A stretch of 64,000 bases of DNA, taken from NCBI GenBank assembly GCA_023213395.1, contig CM041465.1, positions 201,631,741 to 201,695,740 on the forward strand, written 5' to 3'. Position 1 is the stretch's first letter; each line of letters starts with the position of its first letter. Under the pieces are notes generated by a model that was given only the letters and a program-made list of their open reading frames with translations, did not search any database and was not told where the DNA came from. The stretch comes from Cycas panzhihuaensis (Eukaryota; Cycadophyta). Of this stretch, positions 1-10,695 are shown piece by piece. Position numbers and translations under genes: made by a program.

Positions 1-210
1 TTCCTATGTGGATGTTTCCCTAGCACACGGTTAGGGTTTTACCAAGTTATATTGGGTGCATATGTGATGTTTGGCTTTCATATTCATGTTATTGTATTAT
101 CTCTGGTTTTAGAACTTGAATGTTAAATTTAAGTTTCGATTCCTATAACTAGTTGCAAAATAGTTTAGATCTTGTGGAGATTTAAGGTTTGGGACCTTAT
201 ATTCTCAACA
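1..210 (+). mobile_element. K: 3' part of a Ty1/copia LTR
   Basis: This stretch matches the last ~210 bp of solo LTR J (57,470-57,681). Both share the phrases around 'gcacac..tagggttttacca', 'cctataactagttg' and a terminal CAACA. The LTR ends at 210. Everything to its right is 3'-flank DNA of gypsy element A, so K is a copia LTR inserted into A. The rest of the LTR lies off the left edge, so I cannot tell whether it is solo or part of a full element. The expected target duplicate on this side would be CAAGA (211-215). Confidence 0.8.
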
Positions 211-420
211 CAAGAGGCAATGCTAGGAGCCAGGTCTAGGTTGCCGTGCTAGAGGAGAGACTCAACAGGGTAGGGAGGGAGAGGGACCACCTCACAACTG
301 AGAGGGATCACATCATGGTTAAGAGGGACGGCCTCTAGGACTGGTATGACTAGTTAGTTGACTAGATAACTGCTAAGTTATTACGTAATAGGATGCAGAT
401 GATCACAATGGCCTAAAGAA
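211..420 (+). pseudogene. Coiled-coil tail of antisense ORF in element A (relic)
   Basis: On the strand opposite to A's gag-pol, one frame reads VAVLEERLNRVGRERDHLTT and continues with ERD-type heptads before a stop near 346. This corresponds to the C-terminal tail of B's antisense ORF (20,298-20,400, minus), which reads VRVRQLQRELDGIRIERD. Surrounding DNA is also collinear with the complement of about 19,900-20,400. The upstream part, which in B looks like a plant mobile domain, is cut away here by LTR K. A coiled coil preserved in two diverged copies suggests it was once a real protein. Nothing here is translatable now. Confidence 0.55.
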
Positions 421-1480
421 GACCTATGGATGAGGAGAGTGAGGCAGGGACCTCACAGAGGCACTGGAGGAGCCTAAGAAGGACGTAATCCCCAGTGAGG
501 GATCCGACAAATAAAGGGATGACACCCCTTAAGGACATGGCATCTAGGAGTTTTGTATATTATGTATTTTGATAAGAAAGCTTTGGACCTCTAGGGAGTT
601 TTCACCACATGTAGACATATGATTGTGCCCCTCCCTGTAAGGATTATGACTTCCTAGGGTATATTGGCTAGATGATGTACCGTATGATTTTGTATATATA
701 TAGACAGGAGGCCCTATTGCTACCCCATTTTGATGTATGATGATGTTGTTATATATCCATGATGTTATTATTTTATTTGTTATGTAGTATGTTTGTATAT
801 ATGATGCATAAAGATGGATGGACATGAGCATATATGGATATATGTGCATGGATGCACGAGGGACTATGCACTTAGATAGCTTTGATTTGATTATTATGTC
901 ATGGTTTTTATTGTGTTATATATAGATGATACTCATGTACTTCTTTTCATGCAGTGCTACACTCGTACTAGGCACATACATGCACACATACCATATATAT
1001 TGATGATGGTTACATATGAGGCTAGGAGAGAGCGCCACACATGTTCCTCAGAGGCAGCATGATGGATATGCAAAGGAAGCACCAACAAAGGGTATGAATA
1101 CCCAAATAGAAGGGCCTAGGTTAGGAAGCAACTCCATGCTCAAAAGCAAAGGTGGGTTCACTTACCTAAGTAGGAAAAGAGTAGATCTCCTTCGAAAAGA
1201 AGACAATGAGATGCAAGACTAGTAATAAAATCCAAAGGATGGAAGTCCACTCTAAGTGGTCATTACACTTTTGACTAGGAAGAGTAATGATAAGCTTAGA
1301 GGGGTAGTTTAGGCTTATTTTAGAGTGAGAGAGGAGGTGTGACTATTCTACTCAGGAATAGAAAGGGTCATGCATAAAACTTCTTCAAAAACTTATCATT
1401 CACAACTTTCTTGAATTTGAAACCCTTTAAAGTTGCTATCTTATATGCACCATTATCTAAGCTCTCAAGAATGACAAAAG
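421..1480 (-). other. Post-integrase spacer of element A
   Basis: This non-coding stretch is homologous to the complement of B at about 19,240-19,930, including the phrases around 'gcccctccctgtaaggatt' and 'atagacagg.ggc'. It is the untranslated spacer between integrase and the antisense ORF. Short ORFs in it (for example on the minus strand at 544-849) match nothing in B and look like chance. Confidence 0.6.
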
Positions 1481-2640
1481 AACCAATTCATTTAGGCCTA
1501 AACTTGAATAGGCAATCATGGAGATACTCAAGGTTGAGGATGTGGTCCCATGGATTTAAAGGGTGAGGACAAAGGTATTTATCATACATTCTTTGTGCCC
1601 TAGCCTTGGAGGCAAGGTTTGCTTGGTAAGCCATCGAGTATTTCTCATCCAAGGCTTTGAGGTCAAGGAGGCAAGCCTGGCTATATGATTCTGCATCAAC
1701 AAAGACCTCGAAGAGAAACTCGCAAGGAAGGGATTTCAACTTCCAAAGGGAGGACCACTTTGGTCCCATACACAAGGGTTAACATGGCCATCCCTGTAGT
1801 AGTATAAATTGAAGTGTGATAAGCCCACAAAGCGGCGAGGAGTTAAAGATGCCAATCCCTTTGGGATTAGGTTACCATTTTCTTTAAGATATTAATAAGG
1901 ATTTTGTTGAAGGATTATATCTAGCCATTGGCTTGGGGGTAATAAGGAGATGAGGTCTTATGGGATATCTTGAAGTTCCCACAAAGCTCATCCATCTCCT
2001 TATTATAAAAAGGAGTGCCATTATCCATGATCAAGACATCTAGGACTCTGAATCGATAGATAATATGTTGATAGATAAAACTACCTATAAGCCTTTCTAG
2101 TTGTAGATGATAACGAGATTGCTTAAGCCCATTTCGTAAAATATTTTATTATGGTTAAGATGCACTTATATTACAATGAGGAAGGTGGGGTTATGGCTCT
2201 GATAAGGTCTAATCCCCATTGGGAAAAAGGCCATGGGGAAATGATGGGATGTAGGGCCTCGGAAGGTGGGTGGATGATGTTGGCATGCTCTTGGCACCTT
2301 TGACAATGTAGTGCATAGGCATGGGCATCCTTAAAGAGGGATGGTCAGTAATACCCCATGCATAGGATCCTCTGGGCCATAGATTAGCCCCTAAAATGGC
2401 CTCCACAAATGCCATTATGGCATTCATAGAGGATTTACTTTGCTTCGTTAGGGTTGACACAGTGAAGGAGGATCCTATTAAAAGATCTCTTATATAATAC
2501 TTCTTCCAAAAGGAAATATTGCCTAGCGGTAGCCCTAACTCACGATTTCACCTTATTGCTAGTGTTAGGATGGTACTCATGATTTCACCTTGTTGCTAGT
2601 GTTAGGATGATACTACTACTGGGTAAGATAGTAGTACAAT
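1481..2640 (-). pseudogene. Integrase of element A (broken)
   Basis: Minus-strand fragments follow B's integrase residue by residue. The HHCC zinc region lies near 2,209-2,460. The core follows, with 'VLIMDNGTPFYNKEMDELCG' around 2,020 (second catalytic Asp) and 'SHKTSSPYYPQANG' followed by a stop where B has QIESFN. The C-terminal part, with LVYGTKVVLPLEVEIPSL, is near 1,690-1,800. Many TAG/TAA codons occupy Gln positions, and there are indels. No chromodomain is visible after the core, as expected for the Tat branch. The enzyme would have inserted the element's cDNA; this copy is dead. Confidence 0.8.
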
Positions 2641-3400
2641 GTCCCTGTACCATTCACTACTGGCTAATGGATAAGGTGATGAGCCTTAGACGATCAAAAT
2701 AGGCTCATGGAGCAAGGAATTATCAACTGAAAGGTTCAAAGGATAAGGGATAAGGGTATCAACTAGTTGCTTAGCAACTACCATTCCTTTCTTTATTTTC
2801 TTATTAACGATTTTAAGGTCATACTCCTAAAGGAGGACAACCCATTTACCTATCCTTCTAGTCAAGTCAGATTCAGTTAAAAGATATCTCAAAGGATCGA
2901 ATTGCACGATCATGTGAGTGGTATTGCCAAGAAGGCAGTATCTAAACTTCTTAGTTGCATGGACTAAGGCTAGGCATTCCTTCTCGACGTGGGAATAGTT
3001 AAGCTTAGCTGCAACCAATGTGTAGCTAATGAAATATATGGCACGTTTGATTCCTGAATCATCTTCTTGGGCAAGCATAACTCCCAAGGACTCATTAGGG
3101 ACTGAGGTGTAAAGGATGAAAGGATGATCAAAGAGAGGGGGTGCCAAGATCAGGGCAGAAGCCAAGGCTTTTTTGAGCTCTTGGAATGCCTCCTGGACCT
3201 TGGTAGACCAAACAAATGGGCCCCCCTTCTTCAATAAATTAGTCCGGGATTTAGCATTTATGGAAACGTCTAACAGGAAATGCCTGAGGAAACCTGACCT
3301 GCCCAAAAATAACTTGATCTGGCATTGTGTTTTAGGCAGGGGCATATCTAGGACAACCTTGACCTTATCAAGGTCAATCTAGATCCCTTCTTTAGAAACA
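2641..3400 (-). pseudogene. RNase H and tether of element A
   Basis: The longest clean frame, 2,827-3,345 (172 residues), contains the end of the RT connection (PLPKTQCQIKLFLGRSGFLR) and a retroviral-type RNase H. The latter has 'ILYTSVPNESLGVMLAQEDD', 'RAIYFISYTLVAAKLNYSHV' and EKECLALVHATKKF. In canonical elements the first motif has an Asp/Glu-type acidic residue; here it is degraded. It is followed by a decayed linker to integrase. It lines up without gaps with B 17,300-17,820. Confidence 0.8.
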
Positions 3401-4106
3401 ATAAAGCCTAAGAGCTTGCCAATAGTTGTGGCAAATACATATTTAAGTGAGTTTAGACTGACATGGTATTTGTGACATTGTTTAAAGATGGCATGGAAAT
3501 CCCCAGGGTGGTGGGCTCTCTTGCGAGAGAGACTCATCATGTCGTCCATGAAGACCTCAAGGGTTTATTTATGAGGTCATGGAAGATAAATTGCATCACT
3601 CTTTGGTAGGTGACACATGCATTCTTTATCTCAAAGGGCATGGCCTTGTAGACAAATGTGCTCCATGAAGTGGTGAAGTCCATTTTGTGACGGTCTTCAA
3701 GAGATATCTATATTTGGTTGTATCCGAAGAAGCCATGCATCAAAGACATGACTTCGAAACTAGTGGTGCGATTGATAATTTGATTGATAAAGGGTAAAGG
3801 AAAGTTGTCTTTAGGGCATGCATTGTTTATGTCTCACAAGTCACCATAAATGCAAATTATCTTATTCTTTTTGGCAATGGGAACAATGTTGGAAACCCAT
3901 TTGGGATAATTGATGGAAGTGATTAGACCCACTTCTAGGAGCTTTTTTACTTCTATCTTAATTATAGAAGATAATTTGGGATGAAGAGGGTGTTGCTTTT
4001 GTCACATGGGGTGAGCACTTAGAATGGTTATAAGGTTGTGGGTGACGATAGAGGGGTCTATTCCCTTCATGTCTGAGTAGTTCCATGCAAAGATGTCGTG
4101 GAACTC
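3401..4106 (-). pseudogene. Reverse transcriptase core of element A
   Basis: Minus-strand motifs in order are: LLEVGLITSINYPKWVSNIV (~3,890-3,950), DINNACPKDNFPLPFINQII (~3,780-3,840), SFEVMSLMHGFFGYNQI (~3,720-3,770), then FVYKAMPFEIKNACVTYQRV. The active site is FMDDMM at about 3,535-3,552 and is reached only after a -1 frameshift. B has the same FMDD. The palm Asp of 'LVDF' type reads 'YGDL' here. The enzyme copied element RNA into DNA; this copy is inactive. Confidence 0.8.
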
Positions 4107-5350
4107 CTAGAAAAGGAGGGTGTATTCCTCAATTTTCTTAGGTGAACATTTCACTCTAACCTTTATGACTTTTCTAGGGGTAAGAAAGATGTCCTTGGTT
4201 TCCCCCATGCACATGGTATTCTCTTCTTTAAAATGAAAGGGGGCTTGGTTAATAGGAGGAGATGAGGAAGAGCTAGGTTGGTCTGGGTCAGCTAAGGACG
4301 ACCCAAAGGCTAAGATCTTCTGATAACCAAGTCTATGATGACCCAAGGGGAGATTGGGTGTGGAGCCCACTAGATGCTTTAATAAGGCCTCATTGTTCTC
4401 GAAGCAATCTATCCTATGGATAGTTTTTCTTAGAGGGGATGAGAAATGAGAAGTTGTTGGAGCTTTGGGTCCATAATGATCAACCCACCACTTGACATAA
4501 TCAAGAGACTCTTCGAAAGAGTCAGAGGGCATCCTCCTATGTTGTGGAATAGGAGGCTCTTTATTCTCATTGTCCAAGGAAGATGATAAGGTGTGGGGGT
4601 TCACGTATAAAATAGGAGTGACCATGTGTGATACAGTGGAAGTACTAGGCTCTTCTATAGGGGTTCTAGGTTGGGACTCAAAACTAGACGGATGATGAAG
4701 CAAGTGATCCCTATAGGTGTTTAGGGGGGATATGGGACGAGGAGGCTCCTCATCCTCGTCATTGGACTCATGGTCACTCAGGATGGTGAGGTACCCATAA
4801 CTTCCTACACCAATAGGAGCAAAGCGAATAAGGTTGGAAGAGGAAGAGGATGCCCCTTCCTTAGGTCGAGAGGTGCTAGGGATATTAATCATATAGGTGG
4901 AAGCGTAGGTAGATAAGTCCTTGTTGCCCTTCGCTAGGTCGTGAACCACCTGACGAGACTGATACAATGGTTTAATGGGAGGAGGATCCTAGGAAACAGC
5001 TTTTATTCATCCTTCATATATGAATTTTAGTTGTCCCCAACAAGATAAACATACAACACCCATCTAGTCAAGCCATGGGTGTTCCAACAAGAGATTTTAG
5101 TCCATATCCACATCGAGGACTACTATATCTATGAAGACAATTTTATCCTCAAGAGTAAGGGAGATGGAGACCGACCCTAAAGGCATCTTTTTTCTACTGT
5201 CGTAGCCTTGGCAACTCCATGGAACAAGCTCAAGAGCCGCTATGCCTAACTCCTGCATGATGCGTAATAGCATAGTATTAATAGAAGAACTGTTATCTAC
5301 AATAGAGCTTCTAAGGGTGCACTGGGGAGTATCTATGGAAATGGTAAAAG
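4107..5350 (-). pseudogene. Protease domain and Ser/Pro-rich linker of element A
   Basis: The protease lies at about 5,000-5,330: 'STIVDNSSSINTMLLRIMQ' corresponds to IVDNGSSINAMPLRVM in B, with the Gly of the DNG-S active-site loop changed to Ser. The 286-residue frame 4,107-4,967 is an acidic, Ser/Pro-rich linker (SDHESNDEDEEPPRPISPLN; DYVKWWVDHYGP). It is well conserved with B 15,790-16,430, so it was part of the polyprotein between protease and RT. I know no defined domain for this linker. Confidence 0.7.
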
Positions 5351-5360
5351 GATAATGCCA

Positions 5361-5700
5361 CTAACATTTCCTTTCACTTGCTAGATGGAGGTCTTTAAGA
5401 TCAAAGGCAATGATGGGCTCCTGCCTTTGGGTAGCACTCAAAGCATAGATGGGTGCATCTGCTAGACCCAAAGCCTCCAAGAGGAGAGCACATTGCTCAG
5501 GACAACTCCACAAGATGTCCATCATAGACATCCTGGTGACCACAATATGGAGTTTGTCTATGATCGAGAAGGACTTCCCTTTCCCAGTTGGTTGGGTAAG
5601 TGCCCTTCGAAAATCATAATGACTCAGGCAAATGGGAATAGTCTTGGGGAGTGGAGGAATTTTGGAAGGCAAGTTATCCATAGAAAATTTTGTTTAAGAG
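5361..5700 (-). pseudogene. Pre-protease polyprotein segment of element A
   Basis: The frame 5,361-5,681 (LPKTIPICLSHYDFRRALTQ; SIIDKLHIVVTRMSMMDILW; CPEQCALLLEALGLADA) is collinear with B 14,975-15,270. It lies between the gag nucleocapsid region and the protease. I do not recognise a named domain; it is conserved between two diverged copies. Confidence 0.55.
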
Positions 5701-6369
5701 GAGGGGGAGGCCCTTATGGCCTCTTTGGCTACTTGAGACTTGGTGAGGGTATACAAATGGGTAGTCTTAAGCATTTAGATGACTCTCTTACCTTTGTTAT
5801 GGGATCAAGAGGATGAAGAGGTTCAATTGCGAGAACCAGGAGGAAAGGAAGAACTTCTCACCCATTTTCCTTTCGTTTGCATGGAAGAAGGGTTAGGAGA
5901 TCACCCCATATTCTAGATCCCCCTATTCTGGGTGTGTTGGTCCCATTCCCTATATTTAGGGAAGGGATCCCTATAGATAAGTTAGTCTAAGTTGGGCTTA
6001 GACACCCATCTAGGAGAGGAGTCATAAGGTGGGGCGAGCTCAGGGTGTTGCACCTGACACTACGAGTCCTCATGGAAGCACTCATCATGGACGAAATACC
6101 ACTTCTTATCCGAGGAAGGTTTAGTCTTCTTGGTTTGGGAGGAGTGGGTGTTTCTATATTTTAGGGGGTACAGCTTGAGAGGCCTTGTGGACAGGTCTAT
6201 GGGAGTCAGAAGGAGAAGAAGGAGTTTGGAGCTTAAGTTCCTTCATCGTATGCTTGAAGGAATGTATAGAAAAAGTCAAAGGGTCTAGGGTCTTCTCTAT
6301 TGAATGGGTAGAAGACTTGTAGGGTTATTCGGGTCTTAGGTCATGTGACAGAGGGGGTTCCTTTTATCG
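5701..6369 (-). pseudogene. Gag C-terminal linker of element A
   Basis: Decayed frames contain KWYFVHDECFHEDSQ (around 6,060-6,110), which pairs with KKWCSVHGEYFHKDSQ in B near 14,540. This is the position where Tat gag proteins carry a degenerate Cys/His knuckle. The rest is charged, low-complexity linker with many stops. Confidence 0.5.
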
Positions 6370-6960
6370 TTACGATGGTTTAAGAGGTTTCTTGAGACCT
6401 GCTTGGATCTCAATGGCCTCAAGTGCCAAGCATTTAACTATGGCAAAGTCACATGTTGTTGCCCCTATTTTGAGGACTTCAATATGGACCTCAAGGTAGA
6501 GGGCATTCACAAAGATATCCCTCTTCAACTGCTCATGCAATACCACCTTCATTGAGTGAAGAAGGTCATGAAAGTGTCTTACAAAGTCATGGTTCATTTC
6601 CTCATGACCTTATTTAAGCGAGAGTAGAGATTTCATTCCACTCTTGAAAGGATGAGCTATGTCAAAGTGGTTAATGAATTCGTCCACAAGCTATTAGAAT
6701 AAATGAGTAGAGTGGGCAGGGAGGCAACAAAACCATTTGAGGGTATCTCCCTATAAGGAACATGGAAAGAGCTTCATCAAAATCTGGTCATAGGCCTAAT
6801 AATCGATGCATACCATAAAGAAGCTCCTGACATGCTTAGTTAGATCCTACAATGAGATCCCATCAAATTTGGGCACCTTAGGAGGATGAGGCAACAAGTT
6901 CATCCTTAGTGCCTTGATAGATAAAGGGGTCAACCTTTAGTTAATGAAGGGGCAAACCCT
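6370..6960 (-). pseudogene. Gag (capsid) domain of element A
   Basis: The retrotransposon gag domain is read as PPKVPKFDG, 'GDTLKWFCCLPAHS', LVDEFINHFDIAHPFKSGMK and 'NHDFVRHFHDLLHSM'. It then runs into the clean frame 6,370-6,597, ending ALEAIEIQAGLKKPLKPS. It matches B 13,893-14,270 closely. B, however, starts only at GDTLQW, so A supplies the N-terminal half that B has lost. It would form the virus-like particle. Confidence 0.8.
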
Positions 6961-8311
6961 TAGTTGAGTTGATGGGTCAATGAAAGAAAAAGAAGGAGGT
7001 GGGTATGGATACCCAATTTCTCCTTAAGAGGTTTGGCTATAAGAAGGATATGGATTCCCTCCCACTTAGTTGGAAGGAACCACTCCCATCTGTGAGAGAG
7101 CTGAAAAAGTGGTGAATAGGCAAGAGGGGCCTACTCCCCCTTGAGGATACGTCCCTTGTTGAGAGGGGACTTGGGAAAAAGATCCTTGAGGAGGGGCTAA
7201 ACCTCCTTGTGAAGGCATTGTGTGCAAGGTTACATACAAAGATGGAAGAGATGGGTGTGGAACAAGATTTTGCCTATATGGGCCACTTGTGATGGGTGCA
7301 ATACCATACAGGTGGAGAGAGTCCACCCTATAAATATAAAGAGGATTTCCCTTTCCATGACCCCATGGTTAGGATGTGTATCTCAAGGGTAACTAGAGGG
7401 AAGGATCCCTAGATTAAGATTGAGGGTGCATGGGGATAGGCCCCACATGGCCTAAAGAAGAGGAACATGAGGGTCCCCTACATCTGATGATAGAGGGATA
7501 AACCATGGTAGGTTGGGGCATGGTTGCTTGACTAGGAGGAGGTATGCTCAACTCAATTTGGGAGGTGAGTATACCTTGGATAGTCCCTAAGGTGTGAGGG
7601 ATGCACAAACAAGAAGAGACAACAGGGGATGGCCCTACCATAGATATTAATATAGATTTGGAGGAACTTAGAGGCACATATGAAGAGGAAGAAGGTATCA
7701 CACTACACAGGATGCTTTCCAACCACTTTGGGGGTGGTTAGAGGCTTGTAACCTAGAAGCATTGGTGCAATGATTTAATAATATCTATAAGAGGGGTTCC
7801 TACTTGCTCGTGTGAGGTGGAAGGATCCTCGTGCAAAGTAGATCCCATAGGTCAATCCTCATGGGTATTCTCACTGATGTGGTGAAACCCCATGGAAGAT
7901 GATACACCCATGTCATGCATTGGGAGATGATGGAAATCTAAGTGTTCTTGGTCACCCAGATAGAAGATAGGGTCGTTACCTTCTTAGGCAAGACCCTAAA
8001 ATGAGGTTGAGGCTTATGGTTGGTTCTTGAAAATGTAGGTATGATATGCCCATTCCGAGAGATATCCTTCCATGGCCAATTCAGAATCAAACAAAGGAAT
8101 GGGAGAATAAGGAGATTCTTCCAAGGTGGGAGGGAGACCTTGTAGACAATGAGAAAATCATCGCATTCAAGCCCCACTTGAAACTTTAGAAGAGGTAAGG
8201 ATGCAAAGCAAATAACATATGTTGGGGGTTGCCTAACAAATCCAGAAGGAATAGACAAGGAGAAGGGCAATGCTAACACAAAGGAAGTTATAACATTCCC
8301 TTACTAGTAGG
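6961..8311 (-). pseudogene. 5' leader and Pro/Ser-rich N-terminus of gag, element A
   Basis: Between the PBS and the capsid domain the minus strand has several open stretches (7,938-8,279; 7,414-7,722; 7,066-7,326), rich in Pro, Ser, Gln and Gly (for example PSQGGLAPPQGSFSQVPSQQ). This fits the disordered N-terminal region of Tat gag polyproteins. I recognise no domain. B has no counterpart because it is deleted there. Confidence 0.45.
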
Positions 8312-8329
8312 TCCCCAGTATGGTTGCTA
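8312..8329 (-). promoter_or_regulatory. Primer binding site of element A (decayed)
   Basis: Immediately after the LTR end the minus strand reads TAGCAACCATACTGGGGA. It resembles the TGGCGACTCTGCTGGGGA-type site used by many Tat/gypsy elements, with mainly G-to-A changes. The tRNA identity is not assigned here. Confidence 0.6.
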
Positions 8330-9691
8330 GTGGAAGTGCACCTCTAGGGGGCCACTAAGGATCAAAACACTTAAGACAACACTACAACTATAACAGGGGC
8401 TTAAGGGTCTCAAGAAAGAGGATAGGTCACCATCAAAGAGTGTCAGCGCATTGAAATACAGGTTCAGGGACCCACGAATAGCGGTTAAGACCTTCCCTTT
8501 AGGTGAGGACCTTCTAAGATTTAGATTGGGCAAGGGCGTCCTCGATTTGCTGAGTAGCCTAAGGGGGAGCTCTCCTATCCTAATGGTGAAAGGAAGGAGA
8601 TAAAAGGCCCTCTTCTGGAGAGGAGGTGAGGGAGAAAGGATGGTTCCTTATGAAGTAGGAACTTAAAAACAAGAACAAAGAAGTGGTTGGTTGAGAGGTA
8701 AAAGAAGATTTAGTGCACAGAGGAACCAAATCCAAAGGATAAGATTATTAGAAGATTGTATTTGAGGTTACCTAAAGGGTGTGCCTTTAGGGTTTGAACT
8801 AAATGCGAGGTTTGCTCAACTATGCTAAGGGTTTAGATTAGGTCCTTTATTCCAACTATGAGATGAAGAAAAATAAAGTATTGACCTTGAAAAAGGATGT
8901 AAATAAATAACAAGACTCTCTCCTAACCTCACTCTCTTTTCTTTTATCTAAAGGAGGTTGATTTAAGGGAGGGGGGTAAAGAAGAGAGAAGACATAAATG
9001 ATTTATACAAGTTCTTCTTTTGATGTAAACAAGAAAATGCTTTCAAATGAACTATGCCTTCTTAACTTTATCTTTGTGTACATGCACACACAGGGAATGC
9101 AAAGAGGTAATGGCAAAGAAAGGAAGATTCTTTTGTTGATCTACCATTTTCTTTCCTAAAAAGAAATGTACCCATTCACACTAGTTCCCTATGCTCATAC
9201 AAATAAGAGAGACAAGGAAGGCCTTTGGATTTCTACGTGGAAGGGAAGAAACAAGAAACAAGAATACAAACGTATGCGTATCCCTCTTATATTCCCTTCC
9301 TATGAGTGTAAACATGCAAACAGAAGGCTACAATCCTCATGCAAGCGTAAGCATTCTTTTAGGAAAAGGGGGGAGACAAAAGGAGAGAGAGAGTTATAAG
9401 GGGTGCACCAGGAAGTATGCCAGTTGGTGAGGTGCCACACTCTTCTTCTCACTTTTTCCCTCATTCGTAGCTCTGCATCTTAAGTCGTGATGGGTGTTGT
9501 AGATGAAGCTATGAGAGGGTCTCCCTTACCTTCCCTAAAGTATTTATGAAACAAGGAATATAAAAAGAGAAGTCAAAGAAAAATAAATACCAAAAGGAGA
9601 TATTCACCTCTTTATTATGATGCAACCCTGCTTGTTTGGGAGAAGCCTTATCTTTCGTTCAAATGAAACCTTCCAACAACCAACGAGTGTA

Positions 9692-9695
<4 letters not shown>

Positions 9696-9790
<95 letters not shown>

Positions 9791-9802
9791 TGTGTGTGTG
9801 TG
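9696..9802. repeat. (TA)n followed by (TG)n microsatellite
   Basis: About 46 uninterrupted TA units are followed by a short TG run inside A's LTR. The Tyr-Ile repeat ORFs here on both strands are artefacts of the repeat. Confidence 0.95.
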
Positions 9803-10690
9803 CCTTATCAAAGTGGAGATAAAGTTTACTTTATATCCCAAAAGAAAGAAATAAAACAATGTACGATTTTTTCCTTCATATATGATAATGTCTCATAAAA
9901 GATCTATGGGAAAAAAGGAAGGATTTAAGGGTGAAGAAGGAGGCAACCTCGAAATGGCTAGCTCTCATAAGTAAGTCACCTCCTACGTGCTTGGGTGCTA
10001 CATAAGTGGATTAGATAGAAATCAAGAGCTTCAAGCAACTTGGGATCAAAAAAACTTATAAGAAATTGCAAATGCTGCAAAAGTCGTAAATGTCGCAAAG
10101 TTTGCAAAACATGCAGAAAATGTAAATATTATGAAAGGAAGGGGTAAATCATGGAGATATATAAGCGTTGCAAGTGCTACAAATACTGCAATCACGAAAG
10201 AGACCCATACCCAATAGGATTCCGTAGCTCATGGACAGGATATACTATAGGAAACCTTAAGAAGTTGGGGCTGCCCTCAAGGATGTGGCATTAGGAGTCT
10301 AAACTCTAGCCATTTGCTCATCTTTCCCTTCTCACAGGTATCCCAAACCTGTCCAACTGCTAATAGGAACCTAAGGGTTTAAGGATAAGAACCAAGGAAG
10401 AGAGGAAGGTTTTGCCTCCCTTTAGTTATCAAAAGTGGAGCAAAAGTATGTGCTAAAGCATGTAAGAAGATATGTAGCTAATGAAATGAACTTACTGAAG
10501 AAAAAGCAGCAAAAAAGAACTTATTTTTAGCCACAAAAATCAGACAAACCATGTGTTACCTCATAAACAAAGCATGAAGTGCTGGAAACCCTACTTCTAG
10601 GGTGAAGAAGGCCCCTTTGGAGGAGACGGAAAACCTTGGGGCTTTGAGATTTCACTGTTGCTACTTGGCTAAGGGTAAGGGGAGGAGAAA

Positions 10691-10695
10691 CCTAT
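10691..10695. repeat. Target-site duplication of element B, left copy
   Basis: CCTAT directly before the LTR start TGTTTCCC. The right copy at 27,266-27,270 is CCTAC, a single C/T difference consistent with decay. Both copies lie within A's LTR. Confidence 0.8.

Larger units (their letters stand above)
211..10695 (-). mobile_element. A: Tat-like Ty3/gypsy retrotransposon (decayed, left part outside window)
   Basis: A is read on the minus strand: 5' LTR (8,331-10,695, continued at 27,271-27,614), PBS, gag, protease, RT, RNase H, integrase, then the start of the post-integrase region. Order and sequence match element B. Its 3' LTR is not in the window because the element runs off the left edge and is interrupted there by LTR K. 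B inserted into A's 5' LTR, so A is the older of the two. All frames are broken by stops and indels. Confidence 0.85.
8331..10695 (-). repeat. 5' LTR of element A, downstream part
   Basis: Read on the minus strand this is the 3' 2.37 kb of A's LTR, ending CTTCCA at 8,331. The remaining 0.34 kb lies at 27,271-27,614, beyond inserted element B. The terminal segment matches fragment F (44,417-45,756) in inverse orientation. It is alignable with B's LTR (both end ..AGAGGTGC..TTCCA). It contains a long TA microsatellite (about 9,696-9,788) and TGCAAA-type short repeats at 10,069-10,195. ORFs here are not genes. Confidence 0.85.

Noticed and set aside
9166-9430. Two overlapping plus ORFs near 9.2-9.4 kb
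   Set aside because: Inside A's LTR, on the strand opposite to the element, and not open in fragment F.
9617-9898. Tyr-Ile repeat ORFs on both strands
   Set aside because: They are translations of the (TA)n microsatellite inside an LTR.
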